From NCBI RefSeq assembly GCF_965227725.1, contig NZ_CBDDGH010000005.1:682001-746000 (forward strand): DNA of 64,000 nucleotides, in the 5' to 3' direction. Below the pieces are notes generated by a model. The model did no database searches. It had not been told where the DNA came from and saw only the letters and a program-made list of their open reading frames with translations. How positions within the stretch are numbered: the first letter of the stretch is position 1; the number at the start of each line of letters is the position of its first letter. The stretch is from Shimia sp965227725 (lineage in GTDB: Bacteria; Pseudomonadota; Alphaproteobacteria; Rhodobacterales; Rhodobacteraceae). Shown piece by piece: positions 50,601 through 59,620 of this stretch. The position numbers and the translations under genes are program-made.

Positions 50601-51423
50601 TCTACCTGACCTCCAGGTCAAGAAGTTGCCTTCAGTATGCGCTTTTGAGGCTGATCCCATCGCGTTGGAGCGTTGGAATGCTGGCGTTCAAGCGCGTGAC
50701 AGCGACGATAACACCATCACAATCCTGGACGTGATCGGCGAAGACTACTGGACCGGTCGAGGGGTGACTTCTGAGCGTATTGCGGCTGCACTGCGCAGGA
50801 TCGGCTCACAAGACGTTGTTGTGGAGATCAACAGCCCGGGAGGCGACTTCTTTGACGGTATCGCCATCTACAACATGCTGAGAGCGCACCCTCACAAAGT
50901 TACAGTGAAAGTGATCGGTCTCGCCGCATCAGCCGCTTCAGTAATCGCGATGGCTGGCGATGAAATACAGATTGGCAAAACTGGGTTCATGATGATCCAC
51001 AATGCCTGGACCATCGCTCTAGGCAACCGGCATGATCTCATTGAGGCGGCTGAAACGATTGAGCCCTTTGATGATGCCATGGCGACGCTGTATGCATCTC
51101 GCTCTGGGGATGAGAAATCCAAGGTTATTGCATGGATGGATGACGAGACCTGGTTCAACGGCGAACAAGCCGTTGAGGTGGGCTTGGCTGATGGTTTCCT
51201 CCCAGCGGATGCTGTGACCGAGGACCAAACCAAAGCCAAGGCGATGGAGGGGGTCAACGCGACACGACGCATCGACGCGCTCCTCGCTAAATCTGGAATG
51301 CCAAGGACAGAACGCCGTGCGCTTCTGTCTGACGCAAAAGGGGGCAAGCCGGACGCTGCTCCAACCGCTACGCACGACGCTGGCGAACTCGCGGCTCTCG
51401 CCAAGGGCCTTTTCAAAATCTGA
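50587..51423 (+). CDS. Head maturation protease (ClpP/S14 type)
   Basis: A 278-residue protease that trims the capsid protein and scaffold. EINSPGGDFFDG forms the oxyanion region, the serine is in GLAASAASV (S115) and the histidine in FMMIHNAW (H138). The C-terminal 70 residues are disordered-looking and may act as scaffold. GGAG precedes the ATG at 50587. Confidence 0.88.
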   Translation: MSLRDLPDLQVKKLPSVCAFEADPIALERWNAGVQARDSDDNTITILDVIGEDYWTGRGVTSERIAAALRRIGSQDVVVEINSPGGDFFDGIAIYNMLRAHPHKVTVKVIGLAASAASVIAMAGDEIQIGKTGFMMIHNAWTIALGNRHDLIEAAETIEPFDDAMATLYASRSGDEKSKVIAWMDDETWFNGEQAVEVGLADGFLPADAVTEDQTKAKAMEGVNATRRIDALLAKSGMPRTERRALLSDAKGGKPDAAPTATHDAGELAALAKGLFKI

Positions 51424-51439
51424 ACCAAGGAGAAGCATT

Positions 51440-52669
51440 ATGAATATGCATTCCGCACCCGCGAAGCCTCGCGGGATCGTTGCCGTGCGCGCTGATGCGT
51501 CCGGCGATATGAAGAATATCCTGACCAATCTGCAGAAGGACTGGCAGGCCTACAAAGACACGCAGGCTGAAAAAGACAAAGAAGTGGAAAACCGCTTCGA
51601 TGATGTCGTCACGACCGAAAAGTTTGATCGCATCGACGCCAGCGTTTCGGATTTGCAGGCCGCTGTGGATCAAGCCAACGCCAAGCTGGCTGCTTTCGAA
51701 ATGAATGGCGGCGCTGAAGGCGAGCGTGATCCTGAGTACAGCGAGTCCTTCCGGGCACACATGCGCAAAGGCGATGTGCAGGCAGCGTTGAACAAAGGTG
51801 CCGACGATGAAGGTGGCTATCTCGCTCCTACAGAGTGGGACCGCACGATCATCGATCGCCTGTCCGAGGTGTCGCCGATGCGGCAGATCGCTGATGTTCA
51901 GAAGGTCGGCAAATCTGGGTTTACTGTCCTGATCAACCAAGGCGGCACCGGTTCCGGCTGGGTGGGCGAGACTGACGCACGCCCAGAAACGACCACACCA
52001 ACCCTTGTTGCCTTCACTCTGGGCAATGGCGAAATCTACGCCAACCCGGGCGCCACGCAACAGATGCTGGACGATTCTGAGATCAACCTGGAGTCCTGGC
52101 TTGCTGGCGAAGTCGATACCGAGTTCGCAGAACAGGAAGGCGCAGCTTTCGTTGCAGGCAATGGGACCAACAAGCCCGCAGGCTTCCTGAGTTTCGCAAC
52201 CGGTGGTGTGAACGCAAACCGCAATCCTCTGGGCGCTGTTGGGGTTCTTTCGGCGGCTGGCGCTCAGGCAGTCACCGAAGACGAACTGCTGGACATGATC
52301 TACGACATTCCGTCTTCTTACTCGGCTGGCGCGCGTTTCATCATGAACCGCAAAAGCATGGGTAAAGTGCGGAAGTTGCGCGATGGTGATGGCCGCCAGC
52401 TGTGGCAGCCCTCCAGTCAGGCGGGCCAGCCGTCTCAATTGCTGGCTCATCCGCTGACTGAAATGCCTGACATGCCTGATATGACCAGCGGCGCGCTTTC
52501 GATCGGCTTTGGCAACTTCAAGCGCGGCTACCGCATCATGGATCGCTGGGGTGTGCGGATTCTGCGTGATCCGTTCACAGCAAAACCAAAAGTTCTGTTC
52601 TACACCACCAAGCGTGTGGGCGGTGCTGTGATCGATCCTCGCGGCCTTCGTGTCTTGCGGCACGCGTAA
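51440..52669 (+). CDS. Major capsid protein (HK97 fold)
   Basis: A 409-residue protein. The first 100 residues form a coiled-coil delta domain (AEKDKEVENRFDDVVTTEKF) expected to be removed by the protease; the mature part begins near residue 110 and contains the E-loop region ETDARPETTTPTL and the P-domain and A-domain strands to the end RGLRVLRHA. AAGGAG lies nine bases before the ATG. Cross-linking residues of HK97 cannot be assigned by eye. Confidence 0.92.
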   Translation: MNMHSAPAKPRGIVAVRADASGDMKNILTNLQKDWQAYKDTQAEKDKEVENRFDDVVTTEKFDRIDASVSDLQAAVDQANAKLAAFEMNGGAEGERDPEYSESFRAHMRKGDVQAALNKGADDEGGYLAPTEWDRTIIDRLSEVSPMRQIADVQKVGKSGFTVLINQGGTGSGWVGETDARPETTTPTLVAFTLGNGEIYANPGATQQMLDDSEINLESWLAGEVDTEFAEQEGAAFVAGNGTNKPAGFLSFATGGVNANRNPLGAVGVLSAAGAQAVTEDELLDMIYDIPSSYSAGARFIMNRKSMGKVRKLRDGDGRQLWQPSSQAGQPSQLLAHPLTEMPDMPDMTSGALSIGFGNFKRGYRIMDRWGVRILRDPFTAKPKVLFYTTKRVGGAVIDPRGLRVLRHA

Positions 52670-52724
52670 ATCAATTGATCCGTCCCATCCTGGGGCGGAC
52701 TTTACCCCTCTCAGGAGACAGAAA

Positions 52725-52859
52725 ATGGCAACGCAAAAAACGGACAAAGACCAGGTTCAGCAGCCGAAAACTCGCCGCGCAATGACCCCCGAGGAAGCGA
52801 AGAAACGCGGTCTGGACCCGGCCGCTTATGGCAAGCCGTCCTCAAAATCGAAGGACTAG
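52725..52859 (+). CDS. Small basic/acidic structural-region protein
   Basis: A 44-residue protein (MATQKTDKDQVQQPKTRRAM at the start) following the capsid gene, with AGGAGA upstream. Low complexity and highly charged. Short genes at this place are common in HK97-type head modules; function unknown. Confidence 0.6.
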   Translation: MATQKTDKDQVQQPKTRRAMTPEEAKKRGLDPAAYGKPSSKSKD

Positions 52860-52865
52860 AAATAT

Positions 52866-53432
52866 ATGTTCCGCCCCATTTTGATCACTCCCCCATCCGA
52901 GCACCCCATCACCGTTCACGATTGCAAGGAGCATGCCGTTGTTGACTTCAACGAAGACGATGCGCTGATCCTTGGTTACATCGATGCGGCTATGGCAAAG
53001 CTTGACGGATACAGCGGTGTCTTGGGGCGTTGCATTATCAACCAAACGTGGCAACAGGGCTTCCCATGCTTTCAGCGGGAGTTTTTGCTGCCAGTTCCAG
53101 ACGTATCGGCTGTCTCGATCAAGTATGATGACGCCGAGGGTGTGGAGCGGGAAATTCCAGCCGACAGCATCAAGTTCTATCCCGCGCCGCTTGGAACACT
53201 CGTTGTGATTTCGTCTGGGTTTTCGTTTGCGGCATTGGAATCCGGCAACCGGGCGCCGGTTAGGGTTGAGTTCACTGCGGGCTTTGGCGGAGCGGGTGAT
53301 GTACCCCAACCCATCAGGGTTGCAATTCATCAGATTGTCACCCGCCTGTATGAGGACCGGTCAGGCGATAGTGGCGATCTCAGTGCATCGGTCATGAGCC
53401 TCATCAGCAACTATCGGTGGACCCGCGTATGA
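52866..53432 (+). CDS. Head-tail connector protein (gp6-like)
   Basis: A 188-residue protein with the gp6/gp15-type layout: N-terminal ITPPSEHPITVHDCKEHAVV, then an alpha-helical core (DALILGYIDAAMAKLDGY), strand-rich middle, and a C-terminal helix with IRVAIHQIVTRLYEDR. It forms the ring under the portal. Overlaps the next gene by 4 bp. Confidence 0.82.
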   Translation: MFRPILITPPSEHPITVHDCKEHAVVDFNEDDALILGYIDAAMAKLDGYSGVLGRCIINQTWQQGFPCFQREFLLPVPDVSAVSIKYDDAEGVEREIPADSIKFYPAPLGTLVVISSGFSFAALESGNRAPVRVEFTAGFGGAGDVPQPIRVAIHQIVTRLYEDRSGDSGDLSASVMSLISNYRWTRV

Positions 53433-53752
53433 TGCGCGAAAACGTAGCTTTCGATGCTCCGGTGCTTTCGCCGGATGGCTCTGGCGGTCACGAGCGAGAA
53501 TGGGCGCAGCGCTATTCCTGTCGCGCCAAATTCATCTACTCGCGGGGATCAGAAGCCGTTTCGGCAGCACGGTTGGAAGGGCGCGCAATCTATAAAATCA
53601 AAGTCCGGCAGTGTGATGCATCAAGGGTCATTAAGGCGGATTGGCGCATGCGCGACACACGTCGAAGCGAGGCCTACAACATCCGTGAAGTTGACGCGAT
53701 CACTGACCCAAAGTGGGTTTATTTGACCGTGGAAAGTGGGGTGGCTCAATGA
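53429..53752 (+). CDS. Head-closure protein (SPP1 gp16-like adaptor)
   Basis: A 107-residue beta-barrel-like protein (ERYSCRAKFIYSRGSE-type middle, YNIREVDAITDPKWVYLTVE end) typical of head-tail joining adaptors. The ATG at 53429 overlaps the previous stop, and its own stop overlaps the next start. Confidence 0.75.
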   Translation: MMRENVAFDAPVLSPDGSGGHEREWAQRYSCRAKFIYSRGSEAVSAARLEGRAIYKIKVRQCDASRVIKADWRMRDTRRSEAYNIREVDAITDPKWVYLTVESGVAQ

Positions 53753-54153
53753 GTGCTTCCGTGGAATTGCAAGCTCTGATCTACAGCACCTTGATCGCGG
53801 ACGCCGGCGTTTCTGCACTGGTGGGTGAAAAGGTATTCGACGGTCGTCCCGACGAAACACAGTATCCGTGCATCACATTTGGTCCGATGGATATGAGCCC
53901 CGATGACATGGAAGGCATTTCCGGGCGAGAAGAGACGATCCAGATCGATATTTGGTCCCGCGATGGGGGGCGGCTTCGACCGTGCAAGGAGATCGCAGAT
54001 GCTGTGAAGTCGGCGCTTCACTTGGCGGATCTGTCACTCGCGACGAACTGTCTTGTGAAGGTCGAGGTTGAGAGCATGCGCGTGTTTCTGGATCGCGATG
54101 GCCTCACTGCTCACGGCGTCATCAGCGTTATGGCCGATATCGAAGAAGCCTGA
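53749..54153 (+). CDS. Tail terminator / DUF3168 protein
   Basis: A 134-residue protein that begins VELQALIYSTLIADAGVSAL, contains VFDGRPDETQYPCITFGPMD and ends with a strand-rich part, the DUF3168 pattern of tail-completion proteins. ATGA overlap upstream and a TGATG overlap downstream with the gp10-like gene. Confidence 0.82.
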   Translation: MSASVELQALIYSTLIADAGVSALVGEKVFDGRPDETQYPCITFGPMDMSPDDMEGISGREETIQIDIWSRDGGRLRPCKEIADAVKSALHLADLSLATNCLVKVEVESMRVFLDRDGLTAHGVISVMADIEEA

Positions 54154-54557
54154 TGGTTGAAGGTCTTGACCGGTTCAATCGTCGCTGGAAGGCGATCCCG
54201 AAAAACGCGCGGATCAATGTGCGCGCCGCGATGGAAGACGCCGCCACTGACATCGTCGAAGAGATGTGGTCGCGCGCGCCATATGATGATGGTGTTCTCG
54301 CGGCTTCCATCGGATGGACCTGGGGGGAAGCCCCGGCTGGAACTCTGACCATCGGAACCGTTGGCGGCCGCGAGTACGGCGCGATGCGCATCACGATATT
54401 TGCAGGCGGAGGAGATGCGTTTTACGCTTGGTTTCAGGAATTTGGGACGCAGGATATGCCTGCAAACCCGTTCTTTTACCCAGTTTGGCGGGTGCGCCGG
54501 AAAAACGTCAGATCCCGCATTTCTCGCGCGATCAGCAAGGCGATCCGCGAGAGTTAA
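54153..54557 (+). CDS. HK97 gp10-like tail-joining protein
   Basis: A 134-residue protein with VEGLDRFNRRWKAIPKNARI, a central EEMWSRAPYDDGVLAASIGW and a C-terminal FQEFGTQDMPANPFFYPVWR, the hallmark GT-x-PxPF of the gp10 family of head-tail joining proteins. Confidence 0.82.
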   Translation: MVEGLDRFNRRWKAIPKNARINVRAAMEDAATDIVEEMWSRAPYDDGVLAASIGWTWGEAPAGTLTIGTVGGREYGAMRITIFAGGGDAFYAWFQEFGTQDMPANPFFYPVWRVRRKNVRSRISRAISKAIRES

Positions 54558-54584
54558 GTCCGCTCATCAAAGAGGGAACTTCGC

Positions 54585-54755
54585 ATGAAAGTCACTATTG
54601 TGAACGACACGACCTATCGCGTGTCTTCAGCGGTTTCGCAGTCATTCAAGGCGAAGCCTGACCCTTTGAACCTTCCAAAGAAGACCGCACAGGCCCTCAT
54701 CAATCGTGGGGATGCAGTGCTTTTCGACCCAGAAACCAAGCATCAAGGAGATTGA
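54585..54755 (+). CDS. Small structural-module protein
   Basis: A 56-residue protein (MKVTIVNDTTYRVSSAVSQS at the start, DAVLFDPETKHQGD at the end). GAGGGA precedes its ATG, and its 3' end carries the AAGGAG site of the tail tube gene. Not recognised; its strand-rich N-terminus and basic middle are compatible with a tail accessory. Confidence 0.65.
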   Translation: MKVTIVNDTTYRVSSAVSQSFKAKPDPLNLPKKTAQALINRGDAVLFDPETKHQGD

Positions 54756-54756
54756 A

Positions 54757-55200
54757 ATGGGAACGGGAAAACAGACCACACGGCTGGTCATTCAACTTGG
54801 CGACGGCGCTGATCCAGAAGTATTTGCACATACCTGTGGCGCAAACGCGTTCGGCGTGACGCTCACCAACAACCTCGGCGAAAACGTGGTCTTGGACTGC
54901 GACAATCCTCTGGACGTCCCGGCTGCGATCGTGCGCCATCTGGAAAGCCAAGATACCAGCGTCACGATTGCTGGTATGGTTGCCATGGAGTCTTGGCCCA
55001 CGTGGCGTGCATGGGCGGATACCGGCGCTGAGAAAAACATCCGGCTGAATATCGATGAAAGCGCCGCTAACAACGGCGGCCATTGGACGCTGCCTGCATT
55101 TTTGCAGCAACTTGAGATCAACAAGCAGAGCAGCGGCAAGGTGTCGTTCTCGGCAAGCATCAGTGGCGCCGGTCAGCGCGTATGGGCTGACGCAACCTGA
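54757..55200 (+). CDS. Major tail tube protein
   Basis: A 147-residue beta-rich protein located directly before the tail chaperone and tape measure genes, with VIQLGDGADPEVFAHTCGAN, WRAWADTGAEKNIRLNIDES and a C-terminal KVSFSASISGAGQRV, consistent with TP901-1/lambda-type tube subunits. AAGGAG lies ahead of the ATG; the stop overlaps the next ATG. Confidence 0.82.
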   Translation: MGTGKQTTRLVIQLGDGADPEVFAHTCGANAFGVTLTNNLGENVVLDCDNPLDVPAAIVRHLESQDTSVTIAGMVAMESWPTWRAWADTGAEKNIRLNIDESAANNGGHWTLPAFLQQLEINKQSSGKVSFSASISGAGQRVWADAT

Positions 55201-55727
55201 TGGCGGAAATTGTTCGTGAATGGGCCGGAAAGCCTCGGTGCTTCCGGCTCGACTTCGGGAAGGTCTTGGATCTCGAACAGGCAGCTGGCGAGGGCATCGG
55301 TGCGATTTTCCTGGCGGTGATCGGTGGGCAGTTCAAGGCGGCCTACGTGTATCACACAATTCGCCTTGCGCTGATCGGCGGCGGTGAGCGGATTGTCGAT
55401 GCTGACATGCTGATCAAAGGCCACTTCGACCTGCGGCCTTACATGGAGAACGCGGCTCTTGCTGGTGAAATCCTGACCGCCTTGATGGCAGGGATTGAGC
55501 CTACTGAAAGCGACGAAGATACCGAGCCGCAAGGCCCGATGGTGTTCTCTGAAGTCAGTCAGATTTGTCAGGTGTTCAACATGTCCCCGCTCGATCTACG
55601 GGCGATGGAGTATGCAGACTTCGTGAATATGATCCGCGGATTCAACGCTGGCAGCGAAGATAAAATCCCACACATCAGCGAGGAAGAATTTGAAGACATT
55701 CTCCGTCGCTATGAGCCCGAGAAGTAG
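55200..55727 (+). CDS. Tail assembly chaperone (GTA gp10-like)
   Basis: A 175-residue protein. The first 100 residues match the gp10-type chaperone of gene transfer agents and related siphoviruses (RLDFGKVLDLEQAAGEGIGA, FKAAYVYHTIRLALIGGG). The last 60 (FSEVSQICQVFNMSPLDLRA) resemble the part usually made by frameshifting in other phages; here it is fused in one frame and no slippery site is needed. Confidence 0.75.
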   Translation: MAEIVREWAGKPRCFRLDFGKVLDLEQAAGEGIGAIFLAVIGGQFKAAYVYHTIRLALIGGGERIVDADMLIKGHFDLRPYMENAALAGEILTALMAGIEPTESDEDTEPQGPMVFSEVSQICQVFNMSPLDLRAMEYADFVNMIRGFNAGSEDKIPHISEEEFEDILRRYEPEK

Positions 55728-55732
55728 ACTGC

Positions 55733-57931
55733 ATGACCCGTTCCGTTGAAGACTCTCTTGTTGTTCGCATGGAAGCTTCGCTGCGCAAGTTTGAGCGTCA
55801 GATGGAGCAGGGGCGGAAGGCCGCGGTTAGATCGGCGCGGGGTGCAGAGGCTGCTTGGGGTAAGGCGGGGAAGCAGATCGCTGCCAATTCAAACCGTGCG
55901 GCCGTCGGCTTGCAGCGCGTAACCAATGTTTCCGGGGCTGGTCGCTTCGTTCTTCAAAACACGGCCAATCAGATCGGCGACATCGCGGTCCAAATGGGTA
56001 GCGGTACAAGCGCTAGCCGCGCACTGGGGCAGCAGCTGCCCCAGCTTCTGGGTGGTTTTGCCGCCCTCGGTGGGACGTTGGGGGTGGTCGGGCCTTTGCT
56101 TGGGACCGTATCGGCTTTGGCGATACCTGTTGCAGCAGGCTTATTCAGCATCGGTGAGGATTCAGAAGAGGCAGGCAAGAAAACAAAGACTTTCACTGAC
56201 AAAATATCGGCTGCGATGGTTGCGTTGTCAGAAGTTGACAAGGCGATGTCTAACCTTGCGTCCGGGGGGCTCAGAGAGCTCCTTGAGAAGTATGGGGAGG
56301 CAAGCGAAGCTGTACGAGAGCTCCAAAAGGAGTTGTTGGACATTGAAGTTAGAGCCGCCAAGGTTGAGGTCGGCCAAGTCTTGGATAGTGCGCTTGGTGA
56401 CAAATTTCAGGCTGAAATTGAAAAGGTATTTGGTGGAATTGGCGGGGCAGTAGCTGAGACCACGCGCCAAGAGATTTTAGACCTTGCAAATGAGGTCTCG
56501 CGAATGCAGGCAAGCATTTCGCAGCGCGAAGAGCTGGGAGTAATCGTTGACCCATCTGAGGGCCGTCTGCTGGCAGAGATGCGCGAAGAACTAGCCCTGC
56601 TAAATGGCGATTTAAAATCCTCTGGAGATCTCGCGTCCGAGATCAAGATTGATCCAGACCTGCTCGTCCAGATCAACACAGCCCGAGATGCATTGAAGGG
56701 GGCGGTTGCCGAGGGGGATTTCTCAGGAGTAGCAGATGGCTTGTCGCTAGTTCGCGACCTGCTTACCGAAGCAGGAACTGAGATTGACCAAGGGGTTTTG
56801 GACGGATTGGTCAAGGCCGACGATCTGTCTCGTCAGGCGGCTGAGAGGTTCAAGCAGGCAGCGAAGGCCGTCGATGAGATATCAGAAAACAGCAGCAATA
56901 TTCCTTTGTCTCTTCAGCCAGCTGTAGATGCTGCCGCCGAGCTTGCTCAGCAATTAGGCGTGTCAGTTGGATTAGCTGAGCGTTTGGCTTCGTTTGGTGA
57001 TCAAGGACTAGGTCTGAACGGAGATCCGTCTGGTAAAGTCTATTCAGGTCGTGGCTCTGACCCACGCTCTCATGGCGGAAGAGCGATCGACATCCAGACA
57101 GCGGAAGCTGCCGAGTTCCTCGAAAACTACAAGGATCCTTCAAAAGGCGCCCGCGCAAAGGCCGACAGGGAGCGCAAGCAGCCTCTAGGTGAAGCGCAGA
57201 GCCTATATCGAAGCACGCGTACCGAAGCTGAGCGCTACGCCATCGAAATTGAGCGTATTAACGAGCTGCACCGTCAATTCCCGAAAATCATCACCAGCGA
57301 CGTGCGAGATCGTGCAATCGACGCTCTGAAAGAGGGCGCCACTGAGGTTGGTAAGATGGCGCAGATGATGGAGCGCAGTTTTGAGGATGCGTTTGCCAGT
57401 CTCGTGACGGGTGCGGGAAGCGGTAAAGATGCTTTGCGCGCCTTCTTTGCTGACATCAGCAGGATGGCTATTCGCAACGTCGCTTCAAGTTTTGATATCT
57501 CCGGGCTGATGACTGGCGCGTTTGGTGGCTCAGGCGCATCTGGCGGATTGCTTGGCGGTAAAATTATCCCCGGCATTTTGCACAGCGGCGGTGTTGCTGG
57601 GCGCGACGGTTATGGGCATGGGAGATCGTTCTCTTCATCTACATGGGCGGGTGCTCCGCGCTATCATCAAGGCGGAATAGCAGGACTGAAGCCGGGTGAA
57701 GTGCCAGCCATCCTCAAGAAAGGTGAGCTTGTTGTTCCGGAGGGTGGCAGTGTTTCCATGCCTGGCGCAGCGCAGCCCATGGGCACCGTCCAAGTCGAAG
57801 TCTTTGTGAATGATGACGGCAAGATCGGCGCCATAGCCCGCTCCGAAGCTCAGGACGTGGCCGTGCAGGTCGTCCGAGGCGGCATCCAGCAGAACAACTA
57901 CCAGATTTCCCAGATGGACAAGCGCAAGTAA
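55733..57931 (+). CDS. Tape measure protein
   Basis: A 732-residue protein. It has an N-terminal coiled region, a hydrophobic stretch at about 105-145 (LLGGFAALGGTLGVVGPLLG) for membrane passage, long helices to about 430, and a C-terminal part with MERSFEDAFASLVTGAGSGK and glycine-rich sequence typical of lambdoid tape measures. Its length predicts a tail of roughly 110 nm by the usual 0.15 nm per residue, an inference. The stop overlaps the next ATG (TAATG). Confidence 0.88.
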   Translation: MTRSVEDSLVVRMEASLRKFERQMEQGRKAAVRSARGAEAAWGKAGKQIAANSNRAAVGLQRVTNVSGAGRFVLQNTANQIGDIAVQMGSGTSASRALGQQLPQLLGGFAALGGTLGVVGPLLGTVSALAIPVAAGLFSIGEDSEEAGKKTKTFTDKISAAMVALSEVDKAMSNLASGGLRELLEKYGEASEAVRELQKELLDIEVRAAKVEVGQVLDSALGDKFQAEIEKVFGGIGGAVAETTRQEILDLANEVSRMQASISQREELGVIVDPSEGRLLAEMREELALLNGDLKSSGDLASEIKIDPDLLVQINTARDALKGAVAEGDFSGVADGLSLVRDLLTEAGTEIDQGVLDGLVKADDLSRQAAERFKQAAKAVDEISENSSNIPLSLQPAVDAAAELAQQLGVSVGLAERLASFGDQGLGLNGDPSGKVYSGRGSDPRSHGGRAIDIQTAEAAEFLENYKDPSKGARAKADRERKQPLGEAQSLYRSTRTEAERYAIEIERINELHRQFPKIITSDVRDRAIDALKEGATEVGKMAQMMERSFEDAFASLVTGAGSGKDALRAFFADISRMAIRNVASSFDISGLMTGAFGGSGASGGLLGGKIIPGILHSGGVAGRDGYGHGRSFSSSTWAGAPRYHQGGIAGLKPGEVPAILKKGELVVPEGGSVSMPGAAQPMGTVQVEVFVNDDGKIGAIARSEAQDVAVQVVRGGIQQNNYQISQMDKRK

Positions 57932-58641
57932 TGGCTATCATCGATCTACCTCAGAGCCTGAGTGACAGACGGTCAAACGAGAATTTCTGGCTCCATGGCC
58001 AAACCGTTTCGGCAGGCGTTGGCCTTGATGGGCGTGAGCAAATCATGTTCGCCGAAAACCGCATCTGGCGCGGCAAGCTCGATCTGGCGCATCTGTTTGG
58101 TGGAGACATACTTGCAGCCCGGTCTGTGGGTACAAGATTGCGTGGTCGCGCCAACCTGCTGCGGTTGACCTTCTGTAATGTTGGCACTGTGCGTTATTTG
58201 GGCGATCTGGCGCGGTTCTACGCTGAGGCAAATGTGCGCGCGGAGGACGTTGCGAGAGGATATATCCCCTTTTCTGATGGTGCGGCATTTGGCGACGGAT
58301 CTGGGTTTGCACTGCCAGAGAATGACGAGCCAACTGCTGTTGTTGATGCTCCGAAGGATGCAAGCGAGATCCAAATTGGCGGATATATCGGTCGGAACGC
58401 CACCGTTGGCGCGCGGTTCTCTATCAATGACTTTCTGTATGAGGTCGAAAGCAATGACTCTGGTGAGATCACATTTTCGCCGCCACTTCGGGAAGCGGTG
58501 AGTGCGGGCACTCTGGTCAAATTCTCTGAGCCGACTTTTCTGGTACGATTGGAGGCCGATCGCGGATGGGAGCCATTCACACAGTACGGGCGCCTTAATC
58601 GGCCAATGTCTGTGGATGTGGTGGAGGCTTTTGACCGGTGA
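57931..58641 (+). CDS. Tail tip/distal tail protein (1)
   Basis: A 236-residue beta-rich protein between tape measure and tail tip genes (GREQIMFAENRIWRGKLDLA; RYGRLNRPMSVDVVEAF-like end). Not assigned to a family by motif. Position corresponds to the distal tail or lambda M/L-type proteins. Confidence 0.65.
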   Translation: MAIIDLPQSLSDRRSNENFWLHGQTVSAGVGLDGREQIMFAENRIWRGKLDLAHLFGGDILAARSVGTRLRGRANLLRLTFCNVGTVRYLGDLARFYAEANVRAEDVARGYIPFSDGAAFGDGSGFALPENDEPTAVVDAPKDASEIQIGGYIGRNATVGARFSINDFLYEVESNDSGEITFSPPLREAVSAGTLVKFSEPTFLVRLEADRGWEPFTQYGRLNRPMSVDVVEAFDR

Positions 58642-59252
58642 CACTCGCCTTTCTTGAGCACCAGCCCGCAGAGTTTCATGGCCCAATCATGGACGCCTTG
58701 GCGCGCGAGGCTGTTGAGTTCGCGGTGATGCTGCATTTCGATTTTGCCACTTACCCGGTTCGCATAAGCAACCGCACAGTGCCTTTCACCGATTTGGAGG
58801 GGCAGGAGTGGCGCGCGGGCGGCGGGATGCTGGTGGGCATGCCTGACCTCAGCGGCGGGCAGGGGCAACTCGCCCCCTTGCGCGAATACAGCCTCGGCAT
58901 GCCGAAAGACCAGATGATCGAAGGCGATTGGCGCGGTGAGCTGGTGGAGCTGGTGTCAGACGTTTCAGAGTACCGCAGCCGGGATTATGGGCTCTATGGC
59001 CAGATCTTTACAGAGGGTCGTCCTTTGGGCCTGCCGTTCGCCATGGACATAGGTTTGATGGACCGCATGAACGTTCAGTTCGGCAATGGCGGGGCCGTCG
59101 CTACGCTGGGCTGTGAGGGACTTCTGGCGCGAAAGGGTGTGCCAGCCTATGGGATGCAGACCTATTTCGACCAGAAGCGCCGACATCCGACAGATGAAGG
59201 ATTTCAGTTCGTCACGGAAAGTGGCCGGCTGATTGTTTGGACCAACTGGTGA
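58638..59252 (+). CDS. Tail tip protein (2)
   Basis: A 204-residue protein with FEFAVMLHFDFATYPVRISN-like N-terminal part and a C-terminal QKRRHPTDEGFQFVTESGR. It starts with GTG overlapping the previous stop (GTGA). The pattern DGRxxGxPF and FQFV-W close to the end recall baseplate hub subunits of alphaproteobacterial siphoviruses; assignment by position. Confidence 0.65.
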   Translation: MTLAFLEHQPAEFHGPIMDALAREAVEFAVMLHFDFATYPVRISNRTVPFTDLEGQEWRAGGGMLVGMPDLSGGQGQLAPLREYSLGMPKDQMIEGDWRGELVELVSDVSEYRSRDYGLYGQIFTEGRPLGLPFAMDIGLMDRMNVQFGNGGAVATLGCEGLLARKGVPAYGMQTYFDQKRRHPTDEGFQFVTESGRLIVWTNW

Positions 59253-59620
59253 CCCTCTCAGATTTCATCGCAGACACCCTCTCGGAGCCTTTCGAGTGGG
59301 GTCAGAACGATTGTGCGCTGTGGTGCGCCTCGGCGGCTCTCGCATGCACAGGCTTTGACCCAGCTGCGGACCTCAGGGGCACCTACAACACATGGTTCGG
59401 GTGCCGCCGTGTGATCATGAAGGCAGGTGGCCTAGAGGCGCTGATTGCGCCCAGAATGGAGCGCTTTGATCCTCTGACTGGCGATGGCGTGGCGATTGTC
59501 CGGATCGCGGACCAAACGATTTGTGCGGTCATCATGTCGGGGCGCGCTCACGTAAAGAAGAAGGACGGCAGCCTGATGATCGCAGAGCGTTTTGAAGAAA
59601 TCAGAGGTTGGTCATGGTAG
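59249..59620 (+). CDS. NlpC/P60-like tail peptidase (DUF6950-like)
   Basis: A 123-residue protein with FEWGQNDCALWCASAALACT, the cysteine-containing helix start of NlpC/P60-like cell-wall peptidases carried by tail tips (lambda K position). A histidine follows in SGRAHVKKKDG. The start is GTG at 59249 overlapping the previous TGA; a TTG 12 bases earlier is also open. It may cut peptidoglycan during DNA entry. Confidence 0.75.
   Translation: MTLSDFIADTLSEPFEWGQNDCALWCASAALACTGFDPAADLRGTYNTWFGCRRVIMKAGGLEALIAPRMERFDPLTGDGVAIVRIADQTICAVIMSGRAHVKKKDGSLMIAERFEEIRGWSW

Noticed and set aside
51413..52747. A 444-codon open frame opposite to the major capsid gene
   Set aside because: It mirrors the capsid coding sequence; codon bias of the GC-rich plus-strand gene explains the absence of stops.
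55200..55733. Programmed frameshift between tail chaperone and a second chaperone frame
   Set aside because: Both parts are already in one continuous frame and no heptanucleotide slippery site was seen before the stop.
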